A stretch of DNA of 64,000 nt from Lysobacter sp036697405 (GTDB lineage: Bacteria; Pseudomonadota; Gammaproteobacteria; Xanthomonadales; Xanthomonadaceae): the NCBI RefSeq assembly GCF_036697405.1, contig NZ_JBAHWA010000012.1, positions 31,823 to 95,822 on the forward strand. Reading direction: 5' to 3'. The translations under genes and the position numbers were made by a program. The notes beneath the pieces are model-generated. The model was not told the DNA's origin and did no database searches. It worked only from the letters and a program-made list of their open reading frames with translations. Each line of letters begins with the position of its first letter. Positions within the stretch are counted from its first letter, which is position 1. Of the stretch, positions 36,164 to 45,205 are shown piece by piece.

Positions 36164-36837
36164 CGCAGGCCGCGACCGTCGCCGCACCGGCCCGCCATCG
36201 CGACACCGGCCTGGGCCTGTGGTCGTTCGCGCAACGCGTCGAAGTCCGCTGCAAGCGCTGCGACCGGCCCGGGGTGGTGCTGGCGAGCTGGGCCGAACGG
36301 CGCTGGACCGCCGCTTTCGTGTGCGCGCATTGCGGCCTGCAAGCGCGCAGCGAACGCGACGACTGGCTGGGCCGGATCCGCCTGTGGGGCCGCCGGCCCT
36401 GCGGCTACTGCGGCCATCAATGGCTGTGCGTGAACCAGCAGCGCGACTTCGAAGCGGACTCGGCGCGCGTGCCCGACCTGCGTTCGAGCCCCGGATTCGG
36501 CAGCATCGCCCGGACCTGTCCCAGCTGCGGGCACAGCAGCCTGGTGGAGGTATCGGCGCAGCGCCTGCACGCGGACGACGGCCACGATCCGCACTTCGGC
36601 CTGCCGCTGCGGCTGATCGAAACGACCCGCGCCGGCCCGCTGTGGGTGTACAACCGCGCCCACCTCGAAGAGCTGCGCCGCTACGTGGGCGCCCAGCAGC
36701 GCGAACGGCGCGTCCCGGTCCACCGCTCGATGTTTTCGCGCCTGCCGACCTGGATCAAGCTGGCGCGCAATCGCCAGTACGTGCTGCGCATGCTGGATCG
36801 GCTGGAGAGCCGGCTCGGCCAGCCCGACGAGACCTAG
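36160..36837 (+). CDS. Double zinc-ribbon protein of unknown function
   Basis: 225 residues. Two zinc ribbons are suggested: Cys31/34 with Cys55/58 (VRCKRCDRPG ... FVCAHCGLQ) and Cys81/84 with Cys120/123 (RPCGYCGHQ ... RTCPSCGHSS). The C-terminal half is basic and helical (LPTWIKLARNRQYVLRMLDRLE), which would suit nucleic-acid or protein contacts. No enzymatic motif is visible. The start overlaps the 75-residue gene upstream by four bases. Confidence 0.8.
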   Translation: MTQAATVAAPARHRDTGLGLWSFAQRVEVRCKRCDRPGVVLASWAERRWTAAFVCAHCGLQARSERDDWLGRIRLWGRRPCGYCGHQWLCVNQQRDFEADSARVPDLRSSPGFGSIARTCPSCGHSSLVEVSAQRLHADDGHDPHFGLPLRLIETTRAGPLWVYNRAHLEELRRYVGAQQRERRVPVHRSMFSRLPTWIKLARNRQYVLRMLDRLESRLGQPDET

Positions 36838-36839
36838 TC

Positions 36840-37535
36840 ATCCGTTGTCTGCTGCTCCCCGGCATGGACGGCACCGGCGCGCTGCTGAGCGACTTCGCCG
36901 CGGCGCTGGCGCCGCAGTTCCGTGCCGGGATCGTCGCCTATCCGCGCGACGCCGCCTGGGGCTACGACCGGCTTACCGCCTACGTACGCGCGCGCCTGCC
37001 GCGCGGCGAACCCTTCCTGCTGCTGGGCGAATCCTTCTCCGGCCCGATCGCGATCCGCCTCGCCGCCGCGCAGCCCGACGGCCTGCGCGGCCTGGTGCTG
37101 TGCGCGAGCTTCGCGCGCGCGCCCAGCCCGCCGGGCTGGCGCTTGCCTGCCTCGTGGCTGGGCCGGATCGGCACCGCCCTGCCGATTGACCGCATCCCGG
37201 CCCGGCTGACCGCGGCGGCGATGCTAGGCGCCTGGGCCAGCGAGGAATGGCTGGCGCGCACGCGCGAGGTGCTGGGCTCGCTGGATCCGGCGACGATCCG
37301 CGCGCGCATGCATGCGGGCAGCACGGCCGAGGAAACCGCGGCCCTGGCCCGGGTCGCCTGCCCGCTGCTGTACCTGCGCGGCCGCCACGACCGGCTGGTG
37401 TCGCGGCGCAGCTGGGAGCACATACGCGCGACCCTGCCGCAGGCGAACTGCGTGGAACTCGACGGCCCGCACTTCCTGCTGCAAGCCAAGGCCGTCGAGG
37501 CCGCCGACGCGATCAAGCGCGCATTCGCGGCCTGA
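36840..37535 (+). CDS. Alpha/beta hydrolase lacking a canonical start codon
   Basis: About 231 residues of alpha/beta hydrolase fold: first strand CLLLPGMDGTG, nucleophile elbow LLGESFSGPI (Ser), acidic residue in LRGRHDRLVS and His in ELDGPHFLLQ, so a full triad. Homology starts right after the zinc-ribbon stop (36835-36837), yet no ATG, GTG or TTG lies in frame between that stop and the strand. The first in-frame ATG (36864) would remove most of the oxyanion strand. An ATC at 36840 gives a normal-length protein. Start by a rare codon, or re-initiation, is likely; the 5' boundary is therefore tentative. Confidence 0.75.
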   Translation: MRCLLLPGMDGTGALLSDFAAALAPQFRAGIVAYPRDAAWGYDRLTAYVRARLPRGEPFLLLGESFSGPIAIRLAAAQPDGLRGLVLCASFARAPSPPGWRLPASWLGRIGTALPIDRIPARLTAAAMLGAWASEEWLARTREVLGSLDPATIRARMHAGSTAEETAALARVACPLLYLRGRHDRLVSRRSWEHIRATLPQANCVELDGPHFLLQAKAVEAADAIKRAFAA

Positions 37536-37703
37536 GCGCGCCACGCCGGCAGACGAGCGTCCACGCTCGCGTCGTCTTGTTCCTCACCAAGCCTACACAT
37601 CGCCGACGGAGATAGCGCGCCCGGCGCCGGCCGCGCGGCACGCTGCGATTTTTCCCGCCGGACTTGTGGTTACTATGCGCTGGAGCCAGCTAGGACGCCC
37701 TCC

Positions 37704-40562
37704 ATGCCAGCCCGCCTCAGCCGTCGCGATTTCCTCAAATGCAGCGTGGTGGCCGGCATCTCGGTCTACGTCGCCGCGCCGGGCAGCGCCGCGCTGGCCG
37801 CCCTGTTCGAACGCGAGCGCCTGCGGCCGATGCCCTGGGACGCGGCCACCGGCAAGATCCGTTACCGCACCGACGCCACCGCCAAGGTCAGCGGCGAAAA
37901 AGTCTTCAGCTTCGACATGCGCGCGCGCGACTTGCCCGGCTGGCCGCAACAGCAGGCGCACGCCATGCTGCTGCGGGTGACCCGCGCCGACCGCGTCTAC
38001 GCCGGCTACGACCTGTCGATACTGGGCGATGGCCTGCAACCCGACCGCATCGTCGGCGCCGCCGATCTCGCGCGCGACCGGGTCGGCTTCCCGCCCTTCT
38101 ACGGCGAGCACATGCTGCTGCCCGAAGGCCAGACGCCGGCCTATCTGGGGCATGCGGTCGCGCTGCTGATCTGGCACGACTTCGATCGCTTCCGCGCCGC
38201 CAAGACGCGCCTGAAGTTCCGCGAGGATCTGATCCGCTGGGGCGCGCAGACCGGCCCGCTGCAGCGCGAGCCCTGGGCCAGCTTCCGCTACGTGCGCGTG
38301 GGCGGCGCCACCGCCTACGACGACGACGCCTATTCCAGCCTCAAGGACACGCCGCTGTTCCCGTCCGGCTACCGCAAGAACCAGCCGCAATGGCCGGCCG
38401 CCAACGCCGACGGCGCGATCGACGCCCAGGGCGCGGCGCATGCGGCGGCGATGGCGGCCAGCCTGGACGCGCCCGCCGACGGCCGCCTGGTGCTGCAGCG
38501 CGAATACTTCTCGCAATCCATCGACACCGCCGCGCTGGAACCCGACAACGGCAACGGCTGGTACGACCGCGACAGCGCCACCTTGCACCTGGTGACGGCC
38601 ACGCAGTCGCCGCAGGAAATCGCCGAGGACGGCGCGCGCATGCTGGCCGCCAGCGCGCTGGGCGTGAAGCGGCTGGTGCTGCATCCGTGCTACACCGTCG
38701 GCTACGGTTCCAAGGACCACAACCCCTTCCCGTTCTATGCACTGGTCGCGGGCCTGTACGGCGACGGCCGCGCGGTGCGCCTGGCCAACGACCGTTACGA
38801 ACAGTTCCAGGCCAGCCTCAAGCGCCACAGTTTCCGCATGCGCTATCGGATCGCGGTGGACCGCAAAAGCGGCCGCTTCGAGATCCTGCAAGGCGACATG
38901 ACCGGCGACGGCGGCGGCCGGCGCAACTTCTCGCCCTCGGTGTGCCTGGTCGCGGCGACCGCGGCGCAATCGATCTACTACTTCCCGCGCAGCGACCTGG
39001 CCAGCACCGTGATCGCCTCGCGCGCGCTCGATGCCGGCTCGGCGCGCGGCTACGGCACCCTGCAGAGCATGGGCGCGACCGAAATGCTGGTCGACGAGGT
39101 CGCGGCCGAACTCGGCCTGGACCCGATCGAACTGCGCGAGCGCAACGTGTTCAAGTCCGGCATGAAGAACACCCAGGGCGCGATCCCGGGCGGCGCGCAA
39201 CGCGCCGACGAAGTGCTGGCCAAGGCCAAGGCGCATCCGCTGTGGCGCGAGCGCGCCAAGCGCAAGCGCGAATACGAGGCCGCGCATCCGGGCAAGCGCT
39301 ACGGCGTCGGCTTCGGCTGCGTGCAGAAGGATTTCGGCACCGGCGCCGAGTCCGGTTTCGCCGAGGTCGCGCTGTCCCAGGACGGCCGCATCCTGCTGCG
39401 CCAGGTCGCGATCGAGATGGGCACCGGCATGACCACCAGCCAGGCCGCGATCTGCGCGCAATGGCTGGGCCGCCCCGCCGACGAGGTGCGCACCGGCGAG
39501 ATCGAGTGGCCGGAACTGCCGATGGTCGCCACCGGCGACCCCTGGCTGATGTCGCAGGCCGAGCAGGACCGCCAGCAGGGCGATCCGCGCTGGACCCCGA
39601 ACCGGGTGATCCCCAGCAGCGCCAGCAATTCGGCCTATTTCTTCGGCCACGCCACCCGCGAGGCGGCGCGCCTGCTGTTCACCCAAGGCCTGTGGCCGGC
39701 GGCGCGCGCGCTGTGGGGCCAGGGCTACGGCGGCGGCCAGCTGGCGCCGCTGGTGGTGCGGCGCGAGGATGCGCGCTGGATCGCGGGCAAGCTCACCGCC
39801 GCCGGCCTGGTGCCGCTGACGCTGGCGCAACTGGCCGCGAAGGCGCACGAGCTGGGCCTGGCGACCGGCGCCATCGTGCACACCTTCAACCGCTGGCAAT
39901 GGGCCGAGGCCGAGTTCCCGCTGTCCGGCGACGACGCGCGCCTGCCGCTGGACGGCGTCGCCCTGCGCTGGGGCGACGGCAGCGGCGCCGGCGCCGGCAC
40001 GCCGACCGCGAACGGTTACCGCATGATCGAGCGCACGCGCGTCCACTACCCGCCGACCCAGCGCAACAACGCCGGCGTCGTCTACTACAGCGCGATCGGC
40101 ACCCTGGCCGAGGTCGCGGTCGACACCGCCACCGGCACGGTCGAACTGCTGAACCACCATTCCATTCTCGAATGCGGCAATCAGATCGTGCCCGAGCTGG
40201 TGTCCGGGCAATTGCAGGGCGGCCTGGCGATGGGCATCGGCCACGCCCTGCACGAATTCCTGCCGCTGTACGAGGACGGCCCCGGCAACGGCACATGGAA
40301 CTTCAACCGCTACGTCCTGCCGCGCGCGCGCGACGTCGCGGTGTGGAAGCAGAGCGGCGAAGTGCTGGCGCCGCTGTCCGACACCGACCCGCCCAAGGGC
40401 ATGGCCGAGGTGGTGATGATCGCGGTGGTGCCGGCGATCGCCAACGCGGTCGCGCACGCCACCGGGCATCGCTTCCGCGAGCTGCCGATCACCCCGGACA
40501 AGGTGCACGCGGCGCTGTCGGGCGCGGCCACCGACACCACCGCCTCGGAGAGCGCCGCATGA
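37704..40562 (+). CDS. Molybdenum hydroxylase large subunit, Tat-exported
   Basis: 952-residue molybdopterin-binding subunit of the xanthine oxidase family, closest to the isoquinoline 1-oxidoreductase/aldehyde oxidase type. It begins with a twin-arginine signal LSRRDFLK (Arg7-Arg8) and hydrophobic VVAGISVYVAA, so the holoenzyme is periplasmic. Visible family features are the ASRALDAGSARGYGTLQSMG region, EMGTGMTTSQAA (MPT binding), GYRMIER, and the C-terminal catalytic segment PKGMAEVV with the probable base Glu902. An insert of about 100 residues (about 650-740) is unusual. It is followed by the 2Fe-2S subunit (ATGA overlap) and a cytochrome c. The substrate is not known. Confidence 0.93.
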   Translation: MPARLSRRDFLKCSVVAGISVYVAAPGSAALAALFERERLRPMPWDAATGKIRYRTDATAKVSGEKVFSFDMRARDLPGWPQQQAHAMLLRVTRADRVYAGYDLSILGDGLQPDRIVGAADLARDRVGFPPFYGEHMLLPEGQTPAYLGHAVALLIWHDFDRFRAAKTRLKFREDLIRWGAQTGPLQREPWASFRYVRVGGATAYDDDAYSSLKDTPLFPSGYRKNQPQWPAANADGAIDAQGAAHAAAMAASLDAPADGRLVLQREYFSQSIDTAALEPDNGNGWYDRDSATLHLVTATQSPQEIAEDGARMLAASALGVKRLVLHPCYTVGYGSKDHNPFPFYALVAGLYGDGRAVRLANDRYEQFQASLKRHSFRMRYRIAVDRKSGRFEILQGDMTGDGGGRRNFSPSVCLVAATAAQSIYYFPRSDLASTVIASRALDAGSARGYGTLQSMGATEMLVDEVAAELGLDPIELRERNVFKSGMKNTQGAIPGGAQRADEVLAKAKAHPLWRERAKRKREYEAAHPGKRYGVGFGCVQKDFGTGAESGFAEVALSQDGRILLRQVAIEMGTGMTTSQAAICAQWLGRPADEVRTGEIEWPELPMVATGDPWLMSQAEQDRQQGDPRWTPNRVIPSSASNSAYFFGHATREAARLLFTQGLWPAARALWGQGYGGGQLAPLVVRREDARWIAGKLTAAGLVPLTLAQLAAKAHELGLATGAIVHTFNRWQWAEAEFPLSGDDARLPLDGVALRWGDGSGAGAGTPTANGYRMIERTRVHYPPTQRNNAGVVYYSAIGTLAEVAVDTATGTVELLNHHSILECGNQIVPELVSGQLQGGLAMGIGHALHEFLPLYEDGPGNGTWNFNRYVLPRARDVAVWKQSGEVLAPLSDTDPPKGMAEVVMIAVVPAIANAVAHATGHRFRELPITPDKVHAALSGAATDTTASESAA

Positions 40563-41116
40563 GCGCGCCCATCGTCAAACGACCGCTGCAGCTGCACGTC
40601 AACGGCCGCGCCCATGGCCCGATCGACGTGCCCGAGGACATGATGCTGGTCGACGTGCTGCACGAGTACCTCGGCCTCACCGGCACCCGCTTCGGCTGCG
40701 GCCAGGGCGTGTGCCGCGCCTGCACGGTGATCGTCGACGACGAGGCCGGCCCGCGCGAAGTACGCAGTTGCATCACCGGCGCCCACTACTTCGCGGGCAA
40801 GCGCATCCGCACCGTCGAAGGCCATGCCCGGCGCGACGACGCCGGCGCGATCGTCGAGCTGTCGCCGGTGCAGCAGGCCTTCCTCGACCATTTCAGCTTC
40901 CAGTGCGGCTACTGCACGCCGGGCTTCGTCAACGCGGCCACGGTGTTGCTGGAGCGGCTGAAGAAAAGCCCGGTGACCGCAGCGGACGTCGAAGCCACGA
41001 TCACCGAGGCCCTGGATCCGCACCTGTGCCGCTGCACCGGCTACGTGCGCTACTACCAGGCGGTGAAGGCGCTGGTGCTGGCCACGCCGGGCCTGGTGCG
41101 GGAGCGCGCGCCATGA
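40559..41116 (+). CDS. 2Fe-2S subunit of the molybdenum hydroxylase
   Basis: 185 residues. The N-terminal plant-type ferredoxin domain holds CGQGVCRAC with Cys47, Cys52, Cys55 and the fourth ligand in RSCITG. The C-terminal four-helix domain has the second cluster ligands QCGYCTPGF and LCRCTGYV. It carries electrons from the molybdenum site outward. It lacks a signal peptide, so it must be co-exported with the Tat-tagged large subunit as a folded complex. ATGA overlaps link it to both neighbours. Confidence 0.95.
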   Translation: MSAPIVKRPLQLHVNGRAHGPIDVPEDMMLVDVLHEYLGLTGTRFGCGQGVCRACTVIVDDEAGPREVRSCITGAHYFAGKRIRTVEGHARRDDAGAIVELSPVQQAFLDHFSFQCGYCTPGFVNAATVLLERLKKSPVTAADVEATITEALDPHLCRCTGYVRYYQAVKALVLATPGLVRERAP

Positions 41117-42372
41117 CCCGGGTCGGTTGGCGGCGCATCCTGGCCTGGGCGCTGCTGCTGCTCGCGATCTGGCTGATCGGCTGCTGGCTGCTGCAGTGGT
41201 GGGCCGGGCGCGGCCCGGCGCAGAAAGTCCAAGCCAGCGCGCAGCAGCTCGCGCGCGGGCGCTACCTCGCCGACGCCGCCGATTGCGCCGCCTGCCACAC
41301 CGCGCCCGGCGGCGCGCCGTTCGCGGGCGGGGTGCCCCTGGCCTCGCCGTTCGGCATCATCCACGGCACCAACATCACCCCCGATCCCGAGCACGGCATC
41401 GGCCGCTACACCGCCGACGACTTCCACCACGCGCTCACGCGCGGCGAGGCGCGCGACGGCCATCAGTTGTATCCGGCCATGCCCTATGTGTCCTATCGCG
41501 ATATCGCGCGCGCGGACTCCGACGCGATCTACGCCTATCTGATGCATCAGCCCGCGGTGGCGCAGGCCAACCGCAAGAACGGCGTGAGCTTCCCCTTCAA
41601 CATCCGCAGCGGCATCGCGCTGTGGAACCTGGCCTTCGCCGGCGCCGATGCCCGGCCGGCCTCGCAGGGCGCCTCGCCGGCCTGGCAGCGCGGGCGCTAT
41701 CTGGTCGACGCCCTCGGCCACTGCGGCGAGTGCCACAGCCCGCGCGGCTGGGCCGGCCAGCTCAAGCGCGCGCAAGCCCTGGCCGGCAATAACGAGCTGG
41801 GACGTTTCGCCGCGCCCGACATCACCCCGCAAGGCCTGGCCGCGCGCGGCTGGAACGCGGCGCAGCTGCGTGGCTATCTCGCCACCGGGCTCAACGCGCA
41901 TGCGGTGGCGTCCGACGAGATGCTGACGGTGGTGAACCTGTCTACCAGCCGGCTGAGCAAAGCCGATCTGGATGCGATGACGGTTTACCTGCTCGGCGAT
42001 ACGCCGCCGCCGGCGCAGGCCATGGTCTCGGCCGCGAACGTCCCGCAGGGCGGGCGCGGCCATTATCTGAATCTGTGCTCGGGCTGCCACGGCCGCGATC
42101 GCGAAGGCGTGCCGCACGTCGCCCCGGGATTGCGCGACAACAGCAGCGTGCGCGACCGCGATCCGCACAACCTGCTCGTGGCCATCCTCGACGGCCTGCC
42201 CGAGCACGATCTGGTCGGGTTGGAACGCATGCAGGCGATGCCGGGCTACGCCCATGACCTCGACGACGCCCAGGTCGCCGAACTCGCGAGCTGGCTGCGC
42301 GCGCAGAGCGGCGCCGACGCCGTGAATGCCGATGCGGTCGCGAAGTTGCGCAAGGGCAAGCCTGCGCACTGA
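41113..42372 (+). CDS. Membrane-anchored tri-heme cytochrome c
   Basis: 419 residues: an uncleaved N-terminal membrane helix (about 8-27) then three cytochrome c domains with heme sites CAACH, CGECH and CSGCH. Distal Met ligands are probable in each domain (PAMPYVSY, DEMLTVV, AMPGYA). This is the usual electron acceptor of periplasmic alcohol/aldehyde and molybdenum dehydrogenases, passing electrons to the respiratory chain. Coupling to the 2Fe-2S gene (ATGA) makes this a three-component enzyme. Confidence 0.95.
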   Translation: MTRVGWRRILAWALLLLAIWLIGCWLLQWWAGRGPAQKVQASAQQLARGRYLADAADCAACHTAPGGAPFAGGVPLASPFGIIHGTNITPDPEHGIGRYTADDFHHALTRGEARDGHQLYPAMPYVSYRDIARADSDAIYAYLMHQPAVAQANRKNGVSFPFNIRSGIALWNLAFAGADARPASQGASPAWQRGRYLVDALGHCGECHSPRGWAGQLKRAQALAGNNELGRFAAPDITPQGLAARGWNAAQLRGYLATGLNAHAVASDEMLTVVNLSTSRLSKADLDAMTVYLLGDTPPPAQAMVSAANVPQGGRGHYLNLCSGCHGRDREGVPHVAPGLRDNSSVRDRDPHNLLVAILDGLPEHDLVGLERMQAMPGYAHDLDDAQVAELASWLRAQSGADAVNADAVAKLRKGKPAH

Positions 42373-42393
42373 ACCGGCGCTGCCCGCCTTGGG

Positions 42394-42591
42394 GTAGGAG
42401 CGGCGTAAGCCGCGACCGTGAGGGTGGTGGCCTGGAGTGCCTGCCGCGCTCTGCGGTGTCGTCGCCGCAAGTAGTTGTCGCGGTCGCGGCTTGCGCCGCT
42501 CCTACAGCAAGCCGATGCGCCGCGCCTGCGCCGCACCGTTGGGCGACGCCGTGGCCCGCAAGATCGCGGTCGCGGCTTACGCCGCACCTAC
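42394..42591. repeat. Palindromic repeat cluster upstream of chitinase
   Basis: Three copies of one unit: GTAGGAGCGGCGTAAGCCGCGACC at 42394-42417 (plus), and inverse copies ending GCCGCTCCTAC at 42482-42505 and GCCGCACCTAC at 42568-42591. The first and second face each other, making a REPIN-like pair. Related units lie at 45281-45530 on the far side of the chitinase. Confidence 0.75.
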
Positions 42592-42703
42592 CTCTATCGC
42601 TCCTCCCCGACCGGCTCCGCAACCCACAGGTGCCGTCGCAGCACGCCGCGATTGTCTCTCGGTCATTTCCATCTCGTTGCAACGCAACAAACAGGGCCTC
42701 TAC

Positions 42704-42774
42704 TGACCGACGTTGTCATCAATATTTGTGAACTGCTCCGCAAAGCCATACTGACGCGATTGACAACGTTGTCA
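42704..42774. promoter_or_regulatory. Candidate operator(s) upstream of chitinase
   Basis: A perfect 14-bp palindrome, TGACAACGTTGTCA, lies at 42761-42774 and overlaps a TTGACA box (42760-42765). A second, imperfect copy ending CGTTGTCA is at 42704-42718. The CG-centred palindrome is typical of LacI-family operators, so the chitinase may be under repression relieved by chitin-derived sugars. The regulator is not in the window. Confidence 0.6.
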
Positions 42775-43042
42775 GCAAAAAACAGCCTCGGCCCTCGACA
42801 CAGGCGATGCGGAGCGCTGTTACGGCCCCGCGCGCCGCCACACCGGCTCCGGGGAGGGAACCAACAGGCATACGCGGGCCGCGCCCGTACCGGTTTTGCG
42901 CCGCTAGCGGCGACCTACGAGGAGGTTCGAACCTCCCGCGCAGCACCGAGGCCACGCGCCTCCTTTCCAGACAACAGAGGGACAGCACCGGCCGGCGACG
43001 GATCGGGATTCCGCATCGGACTTCGCAAGGGAGAGGACGCTC

Positions 43043-45097
43043 ATGAAGCACGCAAGATCGACCACACTGGCGCTATGGACCTGCCTGATCGCAGCGTCCT
43101 GGGGCTCGAACGCGCTGGCGCAAAGCGCCAGCTGCGCCAATATTCCGGCCTGGAACGCGTCGACCATCTACAACCCCGGCGACAAGCTGGTCTATCAGGA
43201 CCGCCTGTACCAGGCCAACATCCAGATCTGGAACGCGCCGCCCACCCACTGCCCCAGCTGCGGCTGGTACCAGGACCTGGGCGCCTGCGGCGTCGGCACC
43301 AACCAACCGCCCAGCGTCAGCCTGACCTCGCCGGCCAACGGCGGCAGCTACACGACCGGCGCCAATATCGCGGTCAGCGCCAACGCCTCCGACAGCGACG
43401 GCAGCGTCGCCCAGGTCGAGTTCTTCCGCGGCACCGTCTCGCTGGGCGTGGACACCAGCTCGCCCTATGCGGCGACTTGGAGCAACGCCAGCGCCGGCAG
43501 CCACGCCTTCAAGGCGGTCGCAACCGACAACCAGGGCGCCAGCACGACTTCGGCGATCTCCACGATCACCGTGACCGCGCCGTCCACCGACACCACCCCG
43601 CCGAGCGTGCCCGGCGGCCTGAACTCGCCCGCACAGACTTCCAGCAGCATCTCGCTGAGCTGGAACGCCTCCACCGACAACAGCGGCGGCAGCGGCGTGG
43701 CCGGTTACGACGTGTACCGCGACGGCAGCCTGGTCGGCTCGCCGACCGCGACCAGCTATACCGCCACCGGCCTTAGCGCCAACACCGCCTACGCCTTCCG
43801 CGTGCGCGCCCGCGACAACGCCGGCAACGCCTCCGCGCAGAGCGCGCAGATCAGCGCCAGCACCACCCAGGGCGGCGGCGGCGGCAACAAGCGCGTGATC
43901 GGCTACTTCGCCCAGTGGGGCATCTACGGCCGCAACTACCGGGTCAAGAACATCGACACCAGCGGCTCGGCGGCCAAGATCACCCACATCAACTACGCCT
44001 TCGGCAACGTGCGCAACAACCGCTGCGAAGTCGGCGTGATCCAGCCCTCCGATCCCAACACCGGCGCCGGCGGCGACGCCTTCGCCGACTACAGCAAGGC
44101 CTTCGGCGCCGCCGAAAGCGTGAGCGGCGCGGCCGACACCTGGGACCAGCCGCTGCGCGGCAACTGGAACCAGCTCAAGCAGCTCAAGGCCAAGTACCCG
44201 GGCCTGAAGGTGCTGATCTCGCTGGGCGGCTGGACCTGGTCGCGCGGCTTCGCCAGCGCGGCGCGCCCGGAGAACCGCCAGGCCTTCGTCGCCTCCTGCA
44301 TCGACGCCTACATCCGCGGCAACTTGCCGGTGACCGACGGCGCCGGCGGCGTGGGCGCGGCGGCCGGCGTGTTCGACGGCATCGATCTGGACTGGGAGTA
44401 CCCCGCGGCCTGCGGCCTGACCTGCGGCACGGCCGAGGAAAGCGCCAACTTCACCGCCCTGCTGGCCGAGTTCCGCAGCCAGCTCAACGCGGTGCGTCCG
44501 GGCCTGTTGCTGACCATCGCCGCCGGTGCGGGCGTGGACAAGGTGCGCGTGACCAACCCGGCCGCGTATCACCAGTACCTCGACTACATCAACGTGATGA
44601 CCTACGACTTCCACGGCACCTGGGACGCGAAGACCAACCACCACACCGCGCTGTTCGATTCGCCGAACGATCCCTCCACCGGCGATCAGAAGTTCTACAA
44701 CACCAACGACGCGCTCGAGGCCTTCCTGTCGCGCGGCGTGCCGGCGGCCAAGCTCAACCTGGGCATCGGCTTCTACGGCCGCGGCTGGACCAACGTGCCC
44801 AACGTCAACAACGGCCTGTACCAGAGCGGCACCGCGGCGCCCGGCACCTACGAGGCCGGCAACGAGGACTACAAGGTGCTCAAGAACCGCGCCGGCACGA
44901 TCTACACCGACGCCAACGCGCGGGCGACCTGGAAGTACGACGGCAATACGTTCTGGAGCTACGACACGCCGGCCATGATCATCGAGAAGATGGGCTACGT
45001 GAAGGCGCAGAACCTGGGCGGCGCGTTCTTCTGGGAGTTCAGCGGCGACGACCCGCAGGGCAGCCTGGCCACCGCGATCCGCGACGGCCTGCAGTGA
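43043..45097 (+). CDS. Secreted modular chitinase, GH18
   Basis: Endo-acting chitinase, 684 residues, secreted. Modules in order: signal peptide (cut after NALA, about 26); a carbohydrate-binding module of the ChiC/CBM5-12 type (about 32-85; WNASTIYNPGDKLVYQDRLYQA, WxxC cysteines); a bacterial Ig-like domain (about 88-184, VSLTSPANGGSYTTG); a fibronectin III domain (about 190-280); a Gly linker; and the GH18 catalytic barrel (285-684). The catalytic motif DxxDxDxE is FDGIDLDWE with the proton donor Glu452. The barrel also has SLGGWTWS and MTYDFHGTWD. Upstream operator and downstream hairpins suggest a single regulated gene. Confidence 0.96.
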   Translation: MKHARSTTLALWTCLIAASWGSNALAQSASCANIPAWNASTIYNPGDKLVYQDRLYQANIQIWNAPPTHCPSCGWYQDLGACGVGTNQPPSVSLTSPANGGSYTTGANIAVSANASDSDGSVAQVEFFRGTVSLGVDTSSPYAATWSNASAGSHAFKAVATDNQGASTTSAISTITVTAPSTDTTPPSVPGGLNSPAQTSSSISLSWNASTDNSGGSGVAGYDVYRDGSLVGSPTATSYTATGLSANTAYAFRVRARDNAGNASAQSAQISASTTQGGGGGNKRVIGYFAQWGIYGRNYRVKNIDTSGSAAKITHINYAFGNVRNNRCEVGVIQPSDPNTGAGGDAFADYSKAFGAAESVSGAADTWDQPLRGNWNQLKQLKAKYPGLKVLISLGGWTWSRGFASAARPENRQAFVASCIDAYIRGNLPVTDGAGGVGAAAGVFDGIDLDWEYPAACGLTCGTAEESANFTALLAEFRSQLNAVRPGLLLTIAAGAGVDKVRVTNPAAYHQYLDYINVMTYDFHGTWDAKTNHHTALFDSPNDPSTGDQKFYNTNDALEAFLSRGVPAAKLNLGIGFYGRGWTNVPNVNNGLYQSGTAAPGTYEAGNEDYKVLKNRAGTIYTDANARATWKYDGNTFWSYDTPAMIIEKMGYVKAQNLGGAFFWEFSGDDPQGSLATAIRDGLQ

Positions 45098-45105
45098 GCT
45101 TGCGC

Positions 45106-45133
45106 AGCGCCGGACCGTTCGCGGTCCGGCGCT
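45106..45133 (+). terminator. UUCG-tetraloop hairpin after chitinase
   Basis: A 12-bp perfect stem (AGCGCCGGACCG / CGGTCCGGCGCT) closes a TTCG loop, the very stable C(UUCG)G form. It begins 8 bases after the stop. A short TTGCC follows, so it may act as a terminator or an mRNA 3'-end stabiliser. Confidence 0.6.
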
Positions 45134-45205
45134 TGCCTCGGGGCGCCGGCCTCCCCTCGGGCCGGCGCCCCGGATTTATCCGGACTTGAGGACCGCAACG
45201 AACGC

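Larger units (their letters stand above)
42373..43042. other. 670-bp non-coding region before the chitinase
   Basis: No convincing gene is present. It contains three palindromic repeats (42394-42591), an AT-richer segment with two TGACAAC-like motifs (42704-42774) and, just before 43043, the presumed leader and ribosome site (GGGAGAGGAC). The segment from about 42800 to 43020 is GC-rich and unremarkable. Confidence 0.7.

Noticed and set aside
42394..42591. Repeat cluster considered as a CRISPR array
   Set aside because: Units are palindromic, alternate in orientation and vary in spacing; no cas genes are nearby.
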